A stretch of DNA of 64,000 nt from an uncultured Muribaculaceae bacterium (GCA_910587235.1 CAJUKD010000012.1:16418-80417); one strand, 5' to 3'. Positions 10,400-19,826 are shown, numbered from the stretch's first letter. Numbers and translations are program-made. The notes: generated from the sequence alone by a model not told the origin.

Positions 10400-11692
10400 A
10401 TGAAAATCGAAAAAATCATCGGTCGCGAAGTCCTCGACTCGCGCGGTAACCCCACGGTAGAAGTAGACGTAATCCTCGAATCCGGCGCCAAAGGCCGTGC
10501 TTCCGTTCCTTCGGGCGCATCCACCGGCGTCAATGAAGCTCTTGAACTCCGCGACGGCGACAAGAGCCGCTACATGGGCAAGGGTGTGCAGAAAGCTGTT
10601 GCCAATGTCAACGGTCCCATTGCAGCTGCTCTCGTAGGCATGAGCGCCCTCGATCAGATTGCCATCGACGAAACCATGCTTGCCCTCGACGGCACCGACA
10701 CCAAGTCGAATCTCGGCGCCAACGCCATCCTTGGCGTATCGCTGGCTGTTGCCAAGGCTGCCGCCGACTATCTCGACCTGCCCCTCTATAAATATATCGG
10801 CGGTTGCAACACCTACGCTCTGCCCGTGCCGATGATGAACATTATCAATGGCGGCGCACATTCCGACGCTCCCATCTGCTTCCAGGAATTCATGATCCGT
10901 CCTATCGGTGCCGCTTCATTCCATGAAGGCATCCGCATGGGCACAGAGGTATTCCATAACCTCAAATCAGTTCTGAAAGCACGTGGCCTGAGCACTGCCG
11001 TAGGCGACGAAGGCGGTTTCGCTCCCACTCTCGACGGAACTGAAGACGCACTCAACGTAATTATCCAGGCTATCGAAAAAGCCGGCTACGTTCCCGGTCG
11101 CGACATCACCATCGGACTCGACTGCGCTTCCTCCGAATTCTTCAAGGACGGTGTGTACGATTATACCTGGAAACAGGGTGCCGACGCTCCCAAGCTCACA
11201 TCCGAACAGCAGGCACAGTTCCTGAAAGAACTCGTTGAAAAATATCCTATCGATTCCATCGAAGACGGTATGGCCGAAAACGACTGGGAAGGCTGGAAGA
11301 TCCTTACCGATCTTATCGGCAAGAACTGCCAGCTCGTAGGCGACGACCTCTTCGTTACCAACGTCAAATATCTTGAAAAAGGTATCGAACTCGGTTGCGC
11401 AAACTCCATCCTCGTTAAGGTTAACCAGATCGGTTCTCTGACCGAAACTCTTCGCGCCGTAGAACTGGCACAGCGCAATGGCTACACCGCCGTTATTTCG
11501 CACCGTTCGGGTGAAACCGAAGATGCAACTATCGCTGACATCGCCGTTGCTACCAACGCTGGACAGATCAAGACCGGTTCTGCAAGCCGTTCCGACCGTA
11601 TGGCCAAGTATAACCAGCTTCTCCGCATTGAAGAAGAACTCGGTTCTGCCGCCGCTTACGGTTATGGCAAAAAGACCAAACGTGCCGAATAA
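10400..11692 (+). CDS. eno: Enolase
   Basis: 430 residues converting 2-phosphoglycerate to phosphoenolpyruvate in the cytoplasm. Signatures are GREVLDSRGNPTVEVDV at the N-terminus, the GDEGGFAP loop near 205, the metal ligands in SIEDGMAENDWEGW near 288, and the ILVKVNQIGSLTET stretch with the catalytic Lys near 340, followed by SHRSGETED. Codon use is strongly biased to C-ending codons, as expected for a highly expressed gene. It is monocistronic, with its own promoter and a strong terminator. Confidence 0.98.
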   Translation: MKIEKIIGREVLDSRGNPTVEVDVILESGAKGRASVPSGASTGVNEALELRDGDKSRYMGKGVQKAVANVNGPIAAALVGMSALDQIAIDETMLALDGTDTKSNLGANAILGVSLAVAKAAADYLDLPLYKYIGGCNTYALPVPMMNIINGGAHSDAPICFQEFMIRPIGAASFHEGIRMGTEVFHNLKSVLKARGLSTAVGDEGGFAPTLDGTEDALNVIIQAIEKAGYVPGRDITIGLDCASSEFFKDGVYDYTWKQGADAPKLTSEQQAQFLKELVEKYPIDSIEDGMAENDWEGWKILTDLIGKNCQLVGDDLFVTNVKYLEKGIELGCANSILVKVNQIGSLTETLRAVELAQRNGYTAVISHRSGETEDATIADIAVATNAGQIKTGSASRSDRMAKYNQLLRIEEELGSAAAYGYGKKTKRAE

Positions 11693-11711
11693 ATCGACCG
11701 TCATAATCGAC

Positions 11712-11758
11712 AAATAAAAATCGCCGCATCTGAAACTCAGATGCGGCGATTTTTATTT
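11712..11758. terminator. Bidirectional terminator between eno and the phosphoglycerate dehydrogenase gene
   Basis: A 22-bp perfect stem (11712-11733 with 11737-11758) with a 3-base loop and T-rich flanks on both strands, between convergent stops. Confidence 0.9.
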
Positions 11759-11772
11759 GGTATTCGTCGGTA

Positions 11773-12690
11773 TCAGTTTACGCGGAATCGGTCGGTTCCG
11801 TCGTTAAAGAAAGCTACAACTTGGGCGGCAGCGGCAAGCCCGGCATTGATGTTGGCTTCCGCTGTCTGTGCTCCTGTTTTCTTCGGGGTGAAGAAGACAC
11901 GGTCCCCAAAACGCTCCGTAAGGGTGTCGGCGCAAGAAGGACGCACGTCGGCGAAGTATTTAAGGTCGGGACGAGCCTCAAGAGCTTCGGCAAGTCCGGC
12001 TTCGTCCATCACTTCCTTGCGGGCGGTGTTTATAAGTACGCCGCCTTTTGGCATAAGTTCGATCAATCCGCGTCCTATCGATCCGACGGTCTGCGGGGTT
12101 GCCGGAATGTGTATGGATACGAAACGGTTTTCGCTGTATAATCGGGAAAGGTCGTGGACGGGACGTACGCCGGCTTCTTCCATCACAGAATCTGGGCAGA
12201 ACGGGTCGTATGCGCTTACTTTCATACCGAATCCGGCAGCTATGCGCGCGACGTTTCGGCCAACTTGTCCGAATGCCTGAAGACCGAGTGTCTTATCGCG
12301 CAGTTCGAAACCCGATGTTCCTCCGAAGTTGTTGCGGGCAGCCATGACGGCCATTCCGAATACAAGTTCGGCAACTGCGTTGGAGTTCTGTCCTGGGGTG
12401 TTCTCGACAATCGCACCGGCGGCAGTGGCAGCGGCAAGATCGATATTGTCGTAGCCGGCACCGGCGCGTACGACGATCTTTAAGCCCGGTGCTGCGGCGA
12501 ACACATCGGCACCGACAATGTCGGAGCGCACGATCAGAGCGTCGGCGTCCGCTGTTGCTGCGAGGAGCTGTGCGCGGTCGGTGTACTTTTCAAGAAGGGT
12601 GAACGTGTGTCCGGCACCTTCGATTTCGGCACGTATGCCTTCGACTGCTATGGCGGCGAAAGGCTTTTCGGTTGCAACGAGTACTTTCAT
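11773..12690 (-). CDS. serA: D-3-phosphoglycerate dehydrogenase (short form)
   Basis: 305 residues of the D-2-hydroxyacid dehydrogenase family. The NAD-binding fold has GLQAFGQVGRNVARIAAGFGM around 138-160, the catalytic Arg is in INTARKEVMDE, and the catalytic acidic residue is expected in the following helix. It lacks the ACT regulatory domain of longer SerA proteins, as is common in Bacteroidales. It lies 27 bases downstream of serC on the same strand, so the pair would carry out the first two steps of serine synthesis. The enzyme assignment rests mainly on that neighbour. Confidence 0.88.
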   Translation of the reverse strand: MKVLVATEKPFAAIAVEGIRAEIEGAGHTFTLLEKYTDRAQLLAATADADALIVRSDIVGADVFAAAPGLKIVVRAGAGYDNIDLAAATAAGAIVENTPGQNSNAVAELVFGMAVMAARNNFGGTSGFELRDKTLGLQAFGQVGRNVARIAAGFGMKVSAYDPFCPDSVMEEAGVRPVHDLSRLYSENRFVSIHIPATPQTVGSIGRGLIELMPKGGVLINTARKEVMDEAGLAEALEARPDLKYFADVRPSCADTLTERFGDRVFFTPKKTGAQTAEANINAGLAAAAQVVAFFNDGTDRFRVN

Positions 12691-12717
12691 GATGTATGTC
12701 GTTTAAAATTCCGGTTT

Positions 12718-13788
12718 TTAACGGGTGGCTTCGAAATCGTGCATGGCTTCGACGAGTACCTTTACGCTTTCAATCGGCAGTGCGTTGTAGAGCGAAGCGC
12801 GGAATCCTCCGACGGAGCGATGTCCTTTTATGCCTACAATGCCGCGGTCGGCGCAGAAGCGAATGAAATCGGCTTCGAGTTCGGAGTATTCTTCTTTCAT
12901 GACAAAACATACGTTCATGATTGAGCGGTCGGCCGGGTCTGTTACGGTGCCGCGGAACATGCGCGACGAATCAATGGCGTCGTAGAGCATGGCGGCTTTC
13001 TCGAGGTCGCGGCGTTCGAGTTCGGGCAGGCCGCCGAGCTGTTTGTAATAGCGGAGTGTCTGCAGGGCAGAGAATATAGGCAGCACGGGCGGTGTGTTGA
13101 ACATCGATCCTTTCTTGATGTGGGTGCGGTAGTCGAGCATTGTGGGTATGGGGCGATCCACATGTCCGAGGGCATCTTCGCGGACGATGACAAGGGTTAC
13201 ACCTGCCGGAGCGAGATTCTTCTGTGCGCCGGCATAGATGGCGTCGTAGCGTGAAAAATCTATAGGACGGGAGAATATGTCGGAACTCATGTCGGCCACG
13301 AGCGGACAGTCAACTGTCGGGTCGATACGGATTTCGGTTCCGTATATGGTGTTGTTGGTCGTGTAGTGAAAATAGTCGACACCGGCCGGTACTTCAAATC
13401 CTTTAGGGATGTAGGTGTAGTTGGCGTCCTTTGATGAAGCCACGACGTCGACATCGCCGAACAGGCGTGCTTCCTTGATTGCGTTCGAGGCCCATGTGCC
13501 TGTGTCGAGATAGGCCGCATGTTTGCGCAATAGATTGTATGGCAACATGCAGAACTGCATTGACGCGCCTCCTCCGAGCCAAAGCACTTGGAAGCCTTCG
13601 GGAATTTCAAGGATTTCTTTGACAAGAGCGGTAGCTTCGTCTATTACTGCCTGGAATTCTTTGCTGCGGTGTGACACTTCAAGCACCGACAATCCGGTAT
13701 CGGCAAAATTGATGATTGCGTCGGCTGTGTTACGGATTGTGTACTCGCTCAGGATCGAGGGTCCTGCATAAAAATTATGCTTCTTCAT
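12718..13788 (-). CDS. serC: Phosphoserine aminotransferase
   Basis: 356 residues, class V PLP aminotransferase converting 3-phosphohydroxypyruvate to phosphoserine. The N-terminus KKHNFYAGPSILS is diagnostic, the PLP lysine is in YAGAQKNLAPAGVT near 200, and the C-terminus has IVGIKGHRSVGGFRASLYNA. The start is set at MKKHNFY (13788); 14 further in-frame codons upstream are not family-like. It is followed directly by the dehydrogenase gene. Confidence 0.96.
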   Translation of the reverse strand: MKKHNFYAGPSILSEYTIRNTADAIINFADTGLSVLEVSHRSKEFQAVIDEATALVKEILEIPEGFQVLWLGGGASMQFCMLPYNLLRKHAAYLDTGTWASNAIKEARLFGDVDVVASSKDANYTYIPKGFEVPAGVDYFHYTTNNTIYGTEIRIDPTVDCPLVADMSSDIFSRPIDFSRYDAIYAGAQKNLAPAGVTLVIVREDALGHVDRPIPTMLDYRTHIKKGSMFNTPPVLPIFSALQTLRYYKQLGGLPELERRDLEKAAMLYDAIDSSRMFRGTVTDPADRSIMNVCFVMKEEYSELEADFIRFCADRGIVGIKGHRSVGGFRASLYNALPIESVKVLVEAMHDFEATR

Positions 13789-13939
13789 ATAACAGTTGAA
13801 GTTTTTGGGTTTTGGGGTTGTATGATGCAAATATAATATAAGCCTTGTAAAAACCCAAAAAAAAGAGCAAATCCGTGTGAAAAACGGGTTTTCATACGGA
13901 TTTGCCGTGTCTTTTTGCTGTAAATGATTGAGCTTCTGT

Positions 13940-14122
13940 TCAGTTGAGTACGAAACCGGGGGCGTCGTGCAGCAATGGACAAGGAGTATAGGCGCGTGCG
14001 AACTGGCGAAGACGGGCCAGAGTTGACGGCCTCGGACCTGCGGTCGCGTTGCCTGCTGTAATTCTGTTATCGGTTGTTTTTGTCACTTGTTCGGGGCGTG
14101 TAGGGGTAGATGTTTTCTCCAT
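13940..14122 (-). CDS. Small conserved-type protein, function unknown
   Basis: 60 residues. The N-terminal half is Thr/Pro-rich and low complexity. The C-terminal half reads LARLRQFARAYTP...PGFVLN, a pattern I recall from tiny Bacteroidales proteins (FIRQFAR...FVLN), so I keep it as real despite its length. It lies upstream of serC on the same strand, separated by about 150 bases that contain no obvious terminator. No domain or transmembrane segment is visible. Confidence 0.5.
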   Translation of the reverse strand: MEKTSTPTRPEQVTKTTDNRITAGNATAGPRPSTLARLRQFARAYTPCPLLHDAPGFVLN

Positions 14123-14334
14123 AGGCAGGTGAAGCTTTTATGGTTGGGGAATGTCGTATTAAGGTGTTGTATTGTTTTAACGCCTTAACGGCAGGTTTTA
14201 TTATGCGCGTGTGTAAATTTTTTTGCGTCAAGACTTTGCGCGTGTTGAAACAGAATCAGGCGAGAATTATTGTTCTGCGGTGGTTAAAAGATGATAAAAT
14301 GCTGTTTTTTTAAGCCGTTTTTGTTCGGGAATGT

Positions 14335-14365
14335 TTGGCTGCAAAGATATAAATGGCTAACTTTG
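14335..14365 (+). promoter_or_regulatory. Promoter of the sigma factor gene
   Basis: TTG (14335-14337), 20 bases, TAACTTTG (14358-14365), ahead of a 110-base leader to the start at 14476. The 350-base stretch 14123-14475 otherwise shows no gene. Confidence 0.75.
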
Positions 14366-14475
14366 CATTAATAAACCGATGCGCGAAAAGCGCGAATTAT
14401 GTAGTCAATATTATTAATCATCAATACTTTCCGCCTATAGACCGTACTCTACTCTAATTTTAAACGGAGAAGAAA

Positions 14476-15066
14476 ATGCACACTTTATCCAGGCTGACCG
14501 ACGAGCAGTTGGTAGCTCAATACGCAAAAGGCACCAACGAGGCATTCGATGCTTTGCTGCTGAGGCACAAGACAAATTTATTCGGATATATTATCCAACG
14601 CGTTAAGGATCGCGATCTTGCCGACGATATTTTCCAGGAAACTTTCGTTAAGGCCATTACGACCATACGTCAGGGACGTTATAACGAAGAAGGGAAATTC
14701 TCTGCATGGATTTGCCGTATAGCGCGTAATCTTATAGTGGATTATTTTCGTCAGGAGAAGACGGAGGCCTCTGTGTCGACCGACGATGGAACTGTCGATA
14801 TACTGAATCGTAAGGAACTCGCAGATGAAACGGTTGAGGACGCAATCATTGATTTGCAGATCGAGGAGGATGTGCGTCGCCTTGTAGGCCAGCTCCCTCA
14901 GGAACAGCGTCGTGTGTTGGAGATGCGGTATTATGAGGGGCTGAGTTTTAAGGAAATCGCCGAGCAGACCGGGGTAAGCATCAATACAGCGCTTGGCCGT
15001 ATGCGTTATGCTATTCTGAATATGCGTCGCATAGCCCGCGAGCGCAATGTTGTTCTCAGCCGATGA
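14476..15066 (+). CDS. RNA polymerase sigma-70 family factor (ECF-like)
   Basis: 196 residues. Region 2 (about 10-85) contains YAKGTNEAFDALLLRH and DLADDIFQETFVKAI, the core-binding and -10-recognising part. Region 4 (about 135-190) contains LPQEQRRVLEMRYYEGLSFKEIAEQTGVSINTALGRMRYA, a helix-turn-helix for -35 contact. No anti-sigma factor gene follows, so control is not evident from the neighbourhood. The target regulon is unknown. Confidence 0.9.
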   Translation: MHTLSRLTDEQLVAQYAKGTNEAFDALLLRHKTNLFGYIIQRVKDRDLADDIFQETFVKAITTIRQGRYNEEGKFSAWICRIARNLIVDYFRQEKTEASVSTDDGTVDILNRKELADETVEDAIIDLQIEEDVRRLVGQLPQEQRRVLEMRYYEGLSFKEIAEQTGVSINTALGRMRYAILNMRRIARERNVVLSR

Positions 15067-15128
15067 ACAAGACTTTATGAATGTCGGTCGGGCAAGGCTT
15101 GCGCTTTTGTCTTTCTGCTGAAGAGATA

Positions 15129-15154
15129 CAGCCCCGGACAATTGTCCGGGGCTG
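15129..15154. terminator. Terminator after the sigma factor gene
   Basis: A 13+13 perfect palindrome centred on AATT, followed by GTCGTTT on the plus strand. It lies between the sigma factor and hpf, which are convergent. Confidence 0.7.
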
Positions 15155-15196
15155 TCGTTTGTCTATGCTCCGGCAACGGAGCATATGTTGTTCGGT

Positions 15197-15490
15197 TTAT
15201 CTTTTTTCCTTGTATTTTTCAAGCTGACGTTCGGCCGCTTCAATGGCCAGATCGACTGCTTCTTCGAAAGTGTCGGCTGTTTTGGTGGCGACAACGTCGT
15301 CGTGTTGCGGGCTGACGATTTTTATCAAGGCTTCTTTGTTCATGGCCGTTTCCGGCTTTACGACGCGTAGTGTTGCCTCGAAATCTGTGATGGCCGGGAA
15401 TCGGCGTGCCAGACGTTCGGCTTTTTTATTGATGAAATCGCTGAGGCGGTCGGCGATGTCGAAGTGGATTGCCTGAATTCTTAAGTCCAT
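15197..15490 (-). CDS. hpf: Ribosome hibernation promoting factor, short form
   Basis: 97 residues of the HPF/YfiA fold: beta strand MDLRIQAIHFD, helix LSDFINKKAERLARRF, then strands FEATLRVVK and KEALIKIVSP and the second helix with FEEAVDLAIEAAERQLEKYKEKR. It binds the 30S subunit and pairs or silences ribosomes in stationary phase. It lies 2 bases downstream of xerC on the same strand, so the two are almost certainly translated from one mRNA. Confidence 0.93.
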   Translation of the reverse strand: MDLRIQAIHFDIADRLSDFINKKAERLARRFPAITDFEATLRVVKPETAMNKEALIKIVSPQHDDVVATKTADTFEEAVDLAIEAAERQLEKYKEKR

Positions 15491-15492
15491 AA

Positions 15493-16419
15493 TTAGTCCT
15501 CCTTTTTTTTAGCACGCGGATGTGCGAGTTTGTAATTATTTTGAAGTTCTCTATATGAAAGATGTGTGTAGCGTTGTGTAGTTGCGAGCGACTGGTGTCC
15601 GAGCAGTTGCTGCACAGCTGAAAGGTCGGCTCCGTTGTTGAGCATGTCGGTTGCGAAACTGTGGCGGAGTACGTGGGGCGAATGGCGGCGGGAATTGACC
15701 TGCGCGGTATCAAGGGCCGAACGCACTACTTTATAAACAAGCCCGTAGTAGAGCGGCCGTCCGTCGGGGCGTACGAAGAATGTTGTCGTGCCGGCGTTTT
15801 GTTCAGACTGCTTTCCGACAGTGGCGCTTCTGATGGTACGGTATCTTATAATCATTTCCTGCAATTCCTTGCCGAACGGGATTGTTCTTTCTTTATTACG
15901 TTTCCCGAGTACTTTTAGTTCGTTCCGTACTACGTCGACATCGGCATCCAGAAGGCCGATAAGTTCGGCGGCACGTATGCCCGTGCTGTAGAACATGGTC
16001 AGAATCAGATGGTCGCGTATTGAGCTGAAATTTTCGTTGTCGTCGGGGCTTGTGTCGATTATTTTATTTGTTTCTTCGCTGCGTATATAGTCGGGCAGCG
16101 GCTTTTCAATTCTTGGCGGAGATAGAAGGGCGGTAGGGTTGCCTGCCAGGCCGCGCCGTTTCTCCATGAATCCGAAAAAAACTCGAAGTGACTGTATTTT
16201 TCTTATTATGGTGGTTGTTTTCATTCCTGCCGCGGAGAGCGAGGCGATCCATAGTCTGAGGTCTTCGAGCTTTACAGAGTATGGGTCATCGTTGTGGTGC
16301 GGTGACTCGGATGTCAGATAGCGGCGGAATTGTGTGATGTCGCAGCGGTAGGCTGAAACTGTGTGTGGCGACGAGTTGATCTCGTTTAGGAGATATGTAT
16401 AGAATGCGTTGTAAGGCAT
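15493..16419 (-). CDS. xerC: Tyrosine recombinase XerC-like
   Basis: 308 residues. The N-terminal SAM-like DNA-binding domain (about 1-90) is followed by the catalytic domain with Arg in STGIRAAELIGL, Lys in LGKRNKERTIP, the HVLRHSFATDML box, LGHQSLATTQRYTHLS with the nucleophilic Tyr, and the usual spacing. It probably resolves chromosome dimers at dif. The start at MPYNAFYTYL (16419) fits the family; the extra 20 in-frame codons upstream do not. Pairing with hpf is the common Bacteroidetes arrangement. It is a housekeeping gene, not the prophage integrase. Confidence 0.93.
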   Translation of the reverse strand: MPYNAFYTYLLNEINSSPHTVSAYRCDITQFRRYLTSESPHHNDDPYSVKLEDLRLWIASLSAAGMKTTTIIRKIQSLRVFFGFMEKRRGLAGNPTALLSPPRIEKPLPDYIRSEETNKIIDTSPDDNENFSSIRDHLILTMFYSTGIRAAELIGLLDADVDVVRNELKVLGKRNKERTIPFGKELQEMIIRYRTIRSATVGKQSEQNAGTTTFFVRPDGRPLYYGLVYKVVRSALDTAQVNSRRHSPHVLRHSFATDMLNNGADLSAVQQLLGHQSLATTQRYTHLSYRELQNNYKLAHPRAKKKED

Positions 16420-16551
16420 GTTGCCGCGTGTTGGCGCTTTTATGTGATAAACCGGCGCTAACGCTACGAAAGTAGTCACAAATTTTCACATCGCCAACAC
16501 TTTTTCAAAAAAAATGCAAGTGAAAAATGCAGATGCTTGAGAAAAAGAGAT

Positions 16552-16827
16552 TCAGGGATTGTATAGGTCGCGGTTGTAGAAGTCCATGACTTCGCGGGCT
16601 ATGGCCAAAGTCTGTGCGGCGGGTGATGATGGGTCAAGGTCTACAGCGGCTTCGTAGTCGCTTATGGCTTGGGCGCGGTGCCCGAGTTTCCAGTTCAGGT
16701 CGCCGCGAAGGGCGAGCATAGTTGCGTCGGTGCTTTTTTCGAGTTCTGCGTTTAAGGTTTTCATGGCTGAATCGTAGTCGCCGGAGGCGATAAGGGCTTC
16801 TATGCCTGAAGTATCGTTGTATGTCAT
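16552..16827 (-). CDS. Small TPR-repeat protein
   Basis: 91 residues with about two tetratricopeptide repeats (GDYDSAMKTLNAELEKS, then LALRGDLNWKLGHRAQAISDYEAAVDLDPSS). It has no signal peptide and is probably a cytoplasmic adaptor. I start it at MTYNDTSG (16827); an upstream Met at 16851 would add eight residues. Partner unknown. Confidence 0.75.
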   Translation of the reverse strand: MTYNDTSGIEALIASGDYDSAMKTLNAELEKSTDATMLALRGDLNWKLGHRAQAISDYEAAVDLDPSSPAAQTLAIAREVMDFYNRDLYNP

Positions 16828-16862
16828 TTTATTAAAAGCGTTGTTTTGCAAATTTAAGGAAA

Positions 16863-16898
16863 AATGCGGACATCCTATGTGTGTCGGATGTCCGCATT
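16863..16898 (-). terminator. Terminator of the DJ-1/PfpI gene
   Basis: A 13-bp perfect stem (16863-16875 with 16886-16898) followed on the minus strand by TTTTCC, just after the leftward DJ-1 gene. Confidence 0.8.
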
Positions 16899-16939
16899 CT
16901 GTGGTTTGTGTTTATGGATCCGGTAGGATCGGAGTATGT

Positions 16940-17512
16940 TCAGAAATAAAAATTCATTGTTTTAGGGAAGAACAGCATTCCGCCGCCCACTTGCTGTGCT
17001 ACGGAGTCACCCATTGAGTTTGCCACTATGGCAAGTGCAAAGCGCAGTGATGCGCTTGGGCCGTTGCCGGTTATGAGGCGTTCAAGAGCCATAACGGGCA
17101 CGTCGCGCGTTTTCGCACCGTGTGCCACGCAGTCTTTCTCGAAGCCGGGATAGCAGGTCGCCTCCTTGCCGTCGAGCAGTCCGAGCGGAGCAAGTACGAC
17201 TGCCGGAGATGCGCAGATTGCGGCTATTTTGCCTTTGTGGATCTTCAGAAGTTCCCCCAAGGCCTCAAAAGAGGCGAGGTTGGTGGCTCCGGGCATTCCT
17301 CCCGGCAGGATCAGCCATTCTGAATCGGAGAAGTCGGCCTGCTTGAATGTCAGGTCGGCGCTTATTGTTACTCCGTGGGCGCCGGCGACTTCGCGGCGGT
17401 CGGTTATGGAAACTGTCTTGACGTCCATTCCCGCGCGACGCATTACGTCGACGACGGTTATGGCTTCAATCTCTTCAAATCCTTCGGCGAGAAAAACATA
17501 AGACTTTGACAT
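16940..17512 (-). CDS. DJ-1/PfpI family protein (YajL-like)
   Basis: 190 residues. It has the N-terminal VFLAEGFEEIEAI with the conserved Glu near 15, the Cys nucleophile in AAICASPAVVLAP near 105, and GLLDGKEATCYPGFE. The family includes protein deglycase/chaperone and ThiJ-like enzymes; which activity applies here cannot be read from sequence. It is divergent from apbE with 110 bases between starts. Confidence 0.88.
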   Translation of the reverse strand: MSKSYVFLAEGFEEIEAITVVDVMRRAGMDVKTVSITDRREVAGAHGVTISADLTFKQADFSDSEWLILPGGMPGATNLASFEALGELLKIHKGKIAAICASPAVVLAPLGLLDGKEATCYPGFEKDCVAHGAKTRDVPVMALERLITGNGPSASLRFALAIVANSMGDSVAQQVGGGMLFFPKTMNFYF

Positions 17513-17621
17513 GATAGTGACGTGTTTGCTGTTATTATTGGTTTCTTGTAAAAAACAATCGTTATCTGAAAAAAGTTTGTTTCAGTGCGGAAATTTTATG
17601 ATAATTTTGGAGATTTATTTT

Positions 17622-18650
17622 ATGAAGATGAATATTCGGTATTTCATTCTGCCGCTAATGTCGGCAATATTTTTGACATCTGCAAGTTGCAAGAGCGATT
17701 TTCTTAGCGAAGATGGTTTTTGCTGGGGTACATCGTATCATATAGTCTATGAATCGGCGTCGGATCTTTCGGATTCCATAAAGGCAGAGATAAGGTATAT
17801 TGATGCTTCCTTGTCGACTTTCAATTCTTCGTCGCGGCTTTCGGCGGTCAACGAATCGCGGACCGATAGTGTGGATGCGATGTTTGCCGAGGTGTTCAGG
17901 CTGTCAAAGCGTGTAAGTGATCTGTCCGGAGGTGCATTCGATCCTACGGTCGCTCCGCTTGTCAAGTTGTGGGGCTTCGGTCCGGAATCTGAGGGTAGGC
18001 CGGATGTGCCGGATTCATCGCTTGTGACTAAGGTATTGGGGCTTGTAGGTATAGGTGACTGCCGTCTTGATGCCGAAGGTATGCGTGTGGTGAAAAAATC
18101 ACCGGACACGTCATTCGATTTTTCTGCAATCGCTAAAGGTTATGGTGTTGACCGGGTTGCCTCAATGCTTCGTCGTAACGGCGTACATAATTATATGGTT
18201 GAAATCGGAGGTGAGATAGCACTTCAGGGGTATAGTCCGCGAGGAAAGCGTTGGCGTATACAGGTCGATGCGCCGGTAGTTGCAGAAAAGCCTGAGGCTC
18301 TTCACAGCCGTTTTTTTGTGCTTGAACTCGGACCGGAACCTGTGGCGGTAGCCGGATCTGGCAATTACCGGAACCGCCGTACGACTTCAGACGGGCGTGT
18401 GGTGTGGCATACCATAAGTCCTGTTACGGGCTATCCGGTGCAGACTTCGACTTTGGCTACGAGTGTCGTTGCGCCTACATGTGCTTTTGCCGACGCTCTT
18501 GCCACTGCAGCCATGGCGATGCCTGCTGACGATGCCATGGCTATGGCTGAGGATTTGAAAGCCGAGGGGGTGGGCTTGATGATAATAGAAGACGGAGGTG
18601 CTGCCGGAGTTTATGCGACGCGTGTAAGCTCGGGATATCCTTTGCAATAA
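17622..18650 (+). CDS. apbE: FAD:protein FMN transferase, lipoprotein
   Basis: 342 residues. It has a lipoprotein signal (LTSASC lipobox near 20), GTSYHIVYES, SLSTFNSSSRLSAVN, the GGAFDPTVAPLVKLWGFG motif, and the metal site with SAIAKGYGVD plus HTISPVTGYPVQT...VVAPTCAFADALATA. It attaches FMN to Thr residues of periplasmic flavoproteins such as RnfG/NqrC subunits. Open frame extends upstream to 17511, but the signal peptide fixes the start near 17622 or 17628. No target flavoprotein gene is adjacent. Confidence 0.92.
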   Translation: MKMNIRYFILPLMSAIFLTSASCKSDFLSEDGFCWGTSYHIVYESASDLSDSIKAEIRYIDASLSTFNSSSRLSAVNESRTDSVDAMFAEVFRLSKRVSDLSGGAFDPTVAPLVKLWGFGPESEGRPDVPDSSLVTKVLGLVGIGDCRLDAEGMRVVKKSPDTSFDFSAIAKGYGVDRVASMLRRNGVHNYMVEIGGEIALQGYSPRGKRWRIQVDAPVVAEKPEALHSRFFVLELGPEPVAVAGSGNYRNRRTTSDGRVVWHTISPVTGYPVQTSTLATSVVAPTCAFADALATAAMAMPADDAMAMAEDLKAEGVGLMIIEDGGAAGVYATRVSSGYPLQ

Positions 18651-18654
18651 ACGT

Positions 18655-19602
18655 TCATCGCCTTTCCGCAATCATTCCTATAGCAGCGTGATACGCTTTG
18701 ATGTTTGAGGCTTTTCTGATGGCTTTTGACGCACGGTGCCCTGTTTCGGGTTCAAGGTAGTCCCAGAACGATTTTATTTTCGACAATATCTGCGCATCGC
18801 CGCACAAGGAGGCTGAGTAGTGCATATATATAAGGTCGTGCAAAGCCAGTATGTGTTCTATGCGGTTTTGGCGATTCCATTCCCGGCCTTCGCGCCATTC
18901 GGCTATAAGTGAAGGACGTCCCAGAAGGCCTCGTCCGGCCATCACTCCCGCGATTTTCGGAAATCGAGATATTGTGGAGTCTATGTCCGACGGAGTAAGG
19001 ATGTCGCCGTTGAAAACTATCGGATGTGTCGATATTTCCAGCAGTTCGCCAAACTCTGCCAGGTACAGATTCCCGGAATAGGCTTGGCGTGCTGTCCGGG
19101 GGTGTACGCATATATGGCTGAGCGGTACTGTGTTAAGAATTTCAATAGTATGCCTCCATAGCTTCGGGCTGTCGGTGCCGAGCCGCATCTTTACCGAGAA
19201 CGAAATGCGTTCGCCGATGTTGGTTATCGCGGATGCTATGTCATGCAGATTATCTATGTTGGCCGGAAAGGCAGCTCCTCGTCCTTTTTTCATCTGTGGT
19301 ACGAACGGACAGCCCATATTCAGGTCGATTCGCTTGTATCCGGCCGAAGCTACGGCATCTGTGAGAATTGAGAACTCTGAGATGTCGCGGAATATTATCT
19401 GAGGAACTGTAAATGTCTTTTCCCGCCCCGGGCCATACGTGATGTCGCGCATGTCGCGACTTCGTGGGATGCCGCCTTCCAGACGTACGAAAGGAGTAAA
19501 GTAGCAGTCGGCCGAACCGGAGTCGGGTCCGTAGACCTCGGCATGGAAACGACGCCATGGCGCTTCAGTATAACCCTGCATAGGGGCGGCGAATAATTTC
19601 AT
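18655..19602 (-). CDS. dus: tRNA-dihydrouridine synthase
   Basis: 315 residues, FMN-dependent reductase of tRNA uridines. APMQGYTEAPWRR at the N-terminus and NMGCPFVPQMKKGRGAAF near 97 (with the catalytic Cys) are the family signatures; VHPRTARQAYSG and MAGRGLLGRPSL are phosphate/FMN binding. Which uridine it modifies cannot be told. It converges on apbE with only four bases between the stops and no evident terminator. Confidence 0.93.
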   Translation of the reverse strand: MKLFAAPMQGYTEAPWRRFHAEVYGPDSGSADCYFTPFVRLEGGIPRSRDMRDITYGPGREKTFTVPQIIFRDISEFSILTDAVASAGYKRIDLNMGCPFVPQMKKGRGAAFPANIDNLHDIASAITNIGERISFSVKMRLGTDSPKLWRHTIEILNTVPLSHICVHPRTARQAYSGNLYLAEFGELLEISTHPIVFNGDILTPSDIDSTISRFPKIAGVMAGRGLLGRPSLIAEWREGREWNRQNRIEHILALHDLIYMHYSASLCGDAQILSKIKSFWDYLEPETGHRASKAIRKASNIKAYHAAIGMIAERR

Positions 19603-19818
19603 TCCGCGAAGATAGGAAAATTCTCTGACTGGCTGGGGATGTCGTTTGCTATTGTTTTCAGAGCGGAAGAGATATTTATTCAGATTGTCATTATTTATAA
19701 TTGGTATATGTTTCTGTTATGTGTTGGTAAGTGTTTTACTGATAGTGCTTTATGTGCCTTGTTTGGCTGGGGAGGGCAAAAAGTGTCATTAAAATTTCCG
19801 TATGTGCCGAAAATTTCG

Positions 19819-19826
19819 TTACTTTG
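19819..19826 (+). promoter_or_regulatory. Probable acpP promoter, -7 element
   Basis: TTACTTTG followed by CACCGCAAAA lies 45 bases before acpP. The same downstream sequence recurs after the phage late promoters at 47.1 kb. The region 19603-19818 shows no gene. Confidence 0.55.

Noticed and set aside
15493..16419. XerC-like recombinase as the prophage integrase
   Set aside because: It is 13 kb outside the prophage, paired with hpf as in other Bacteroidetes, and the phage carries a MuA-type transposase.
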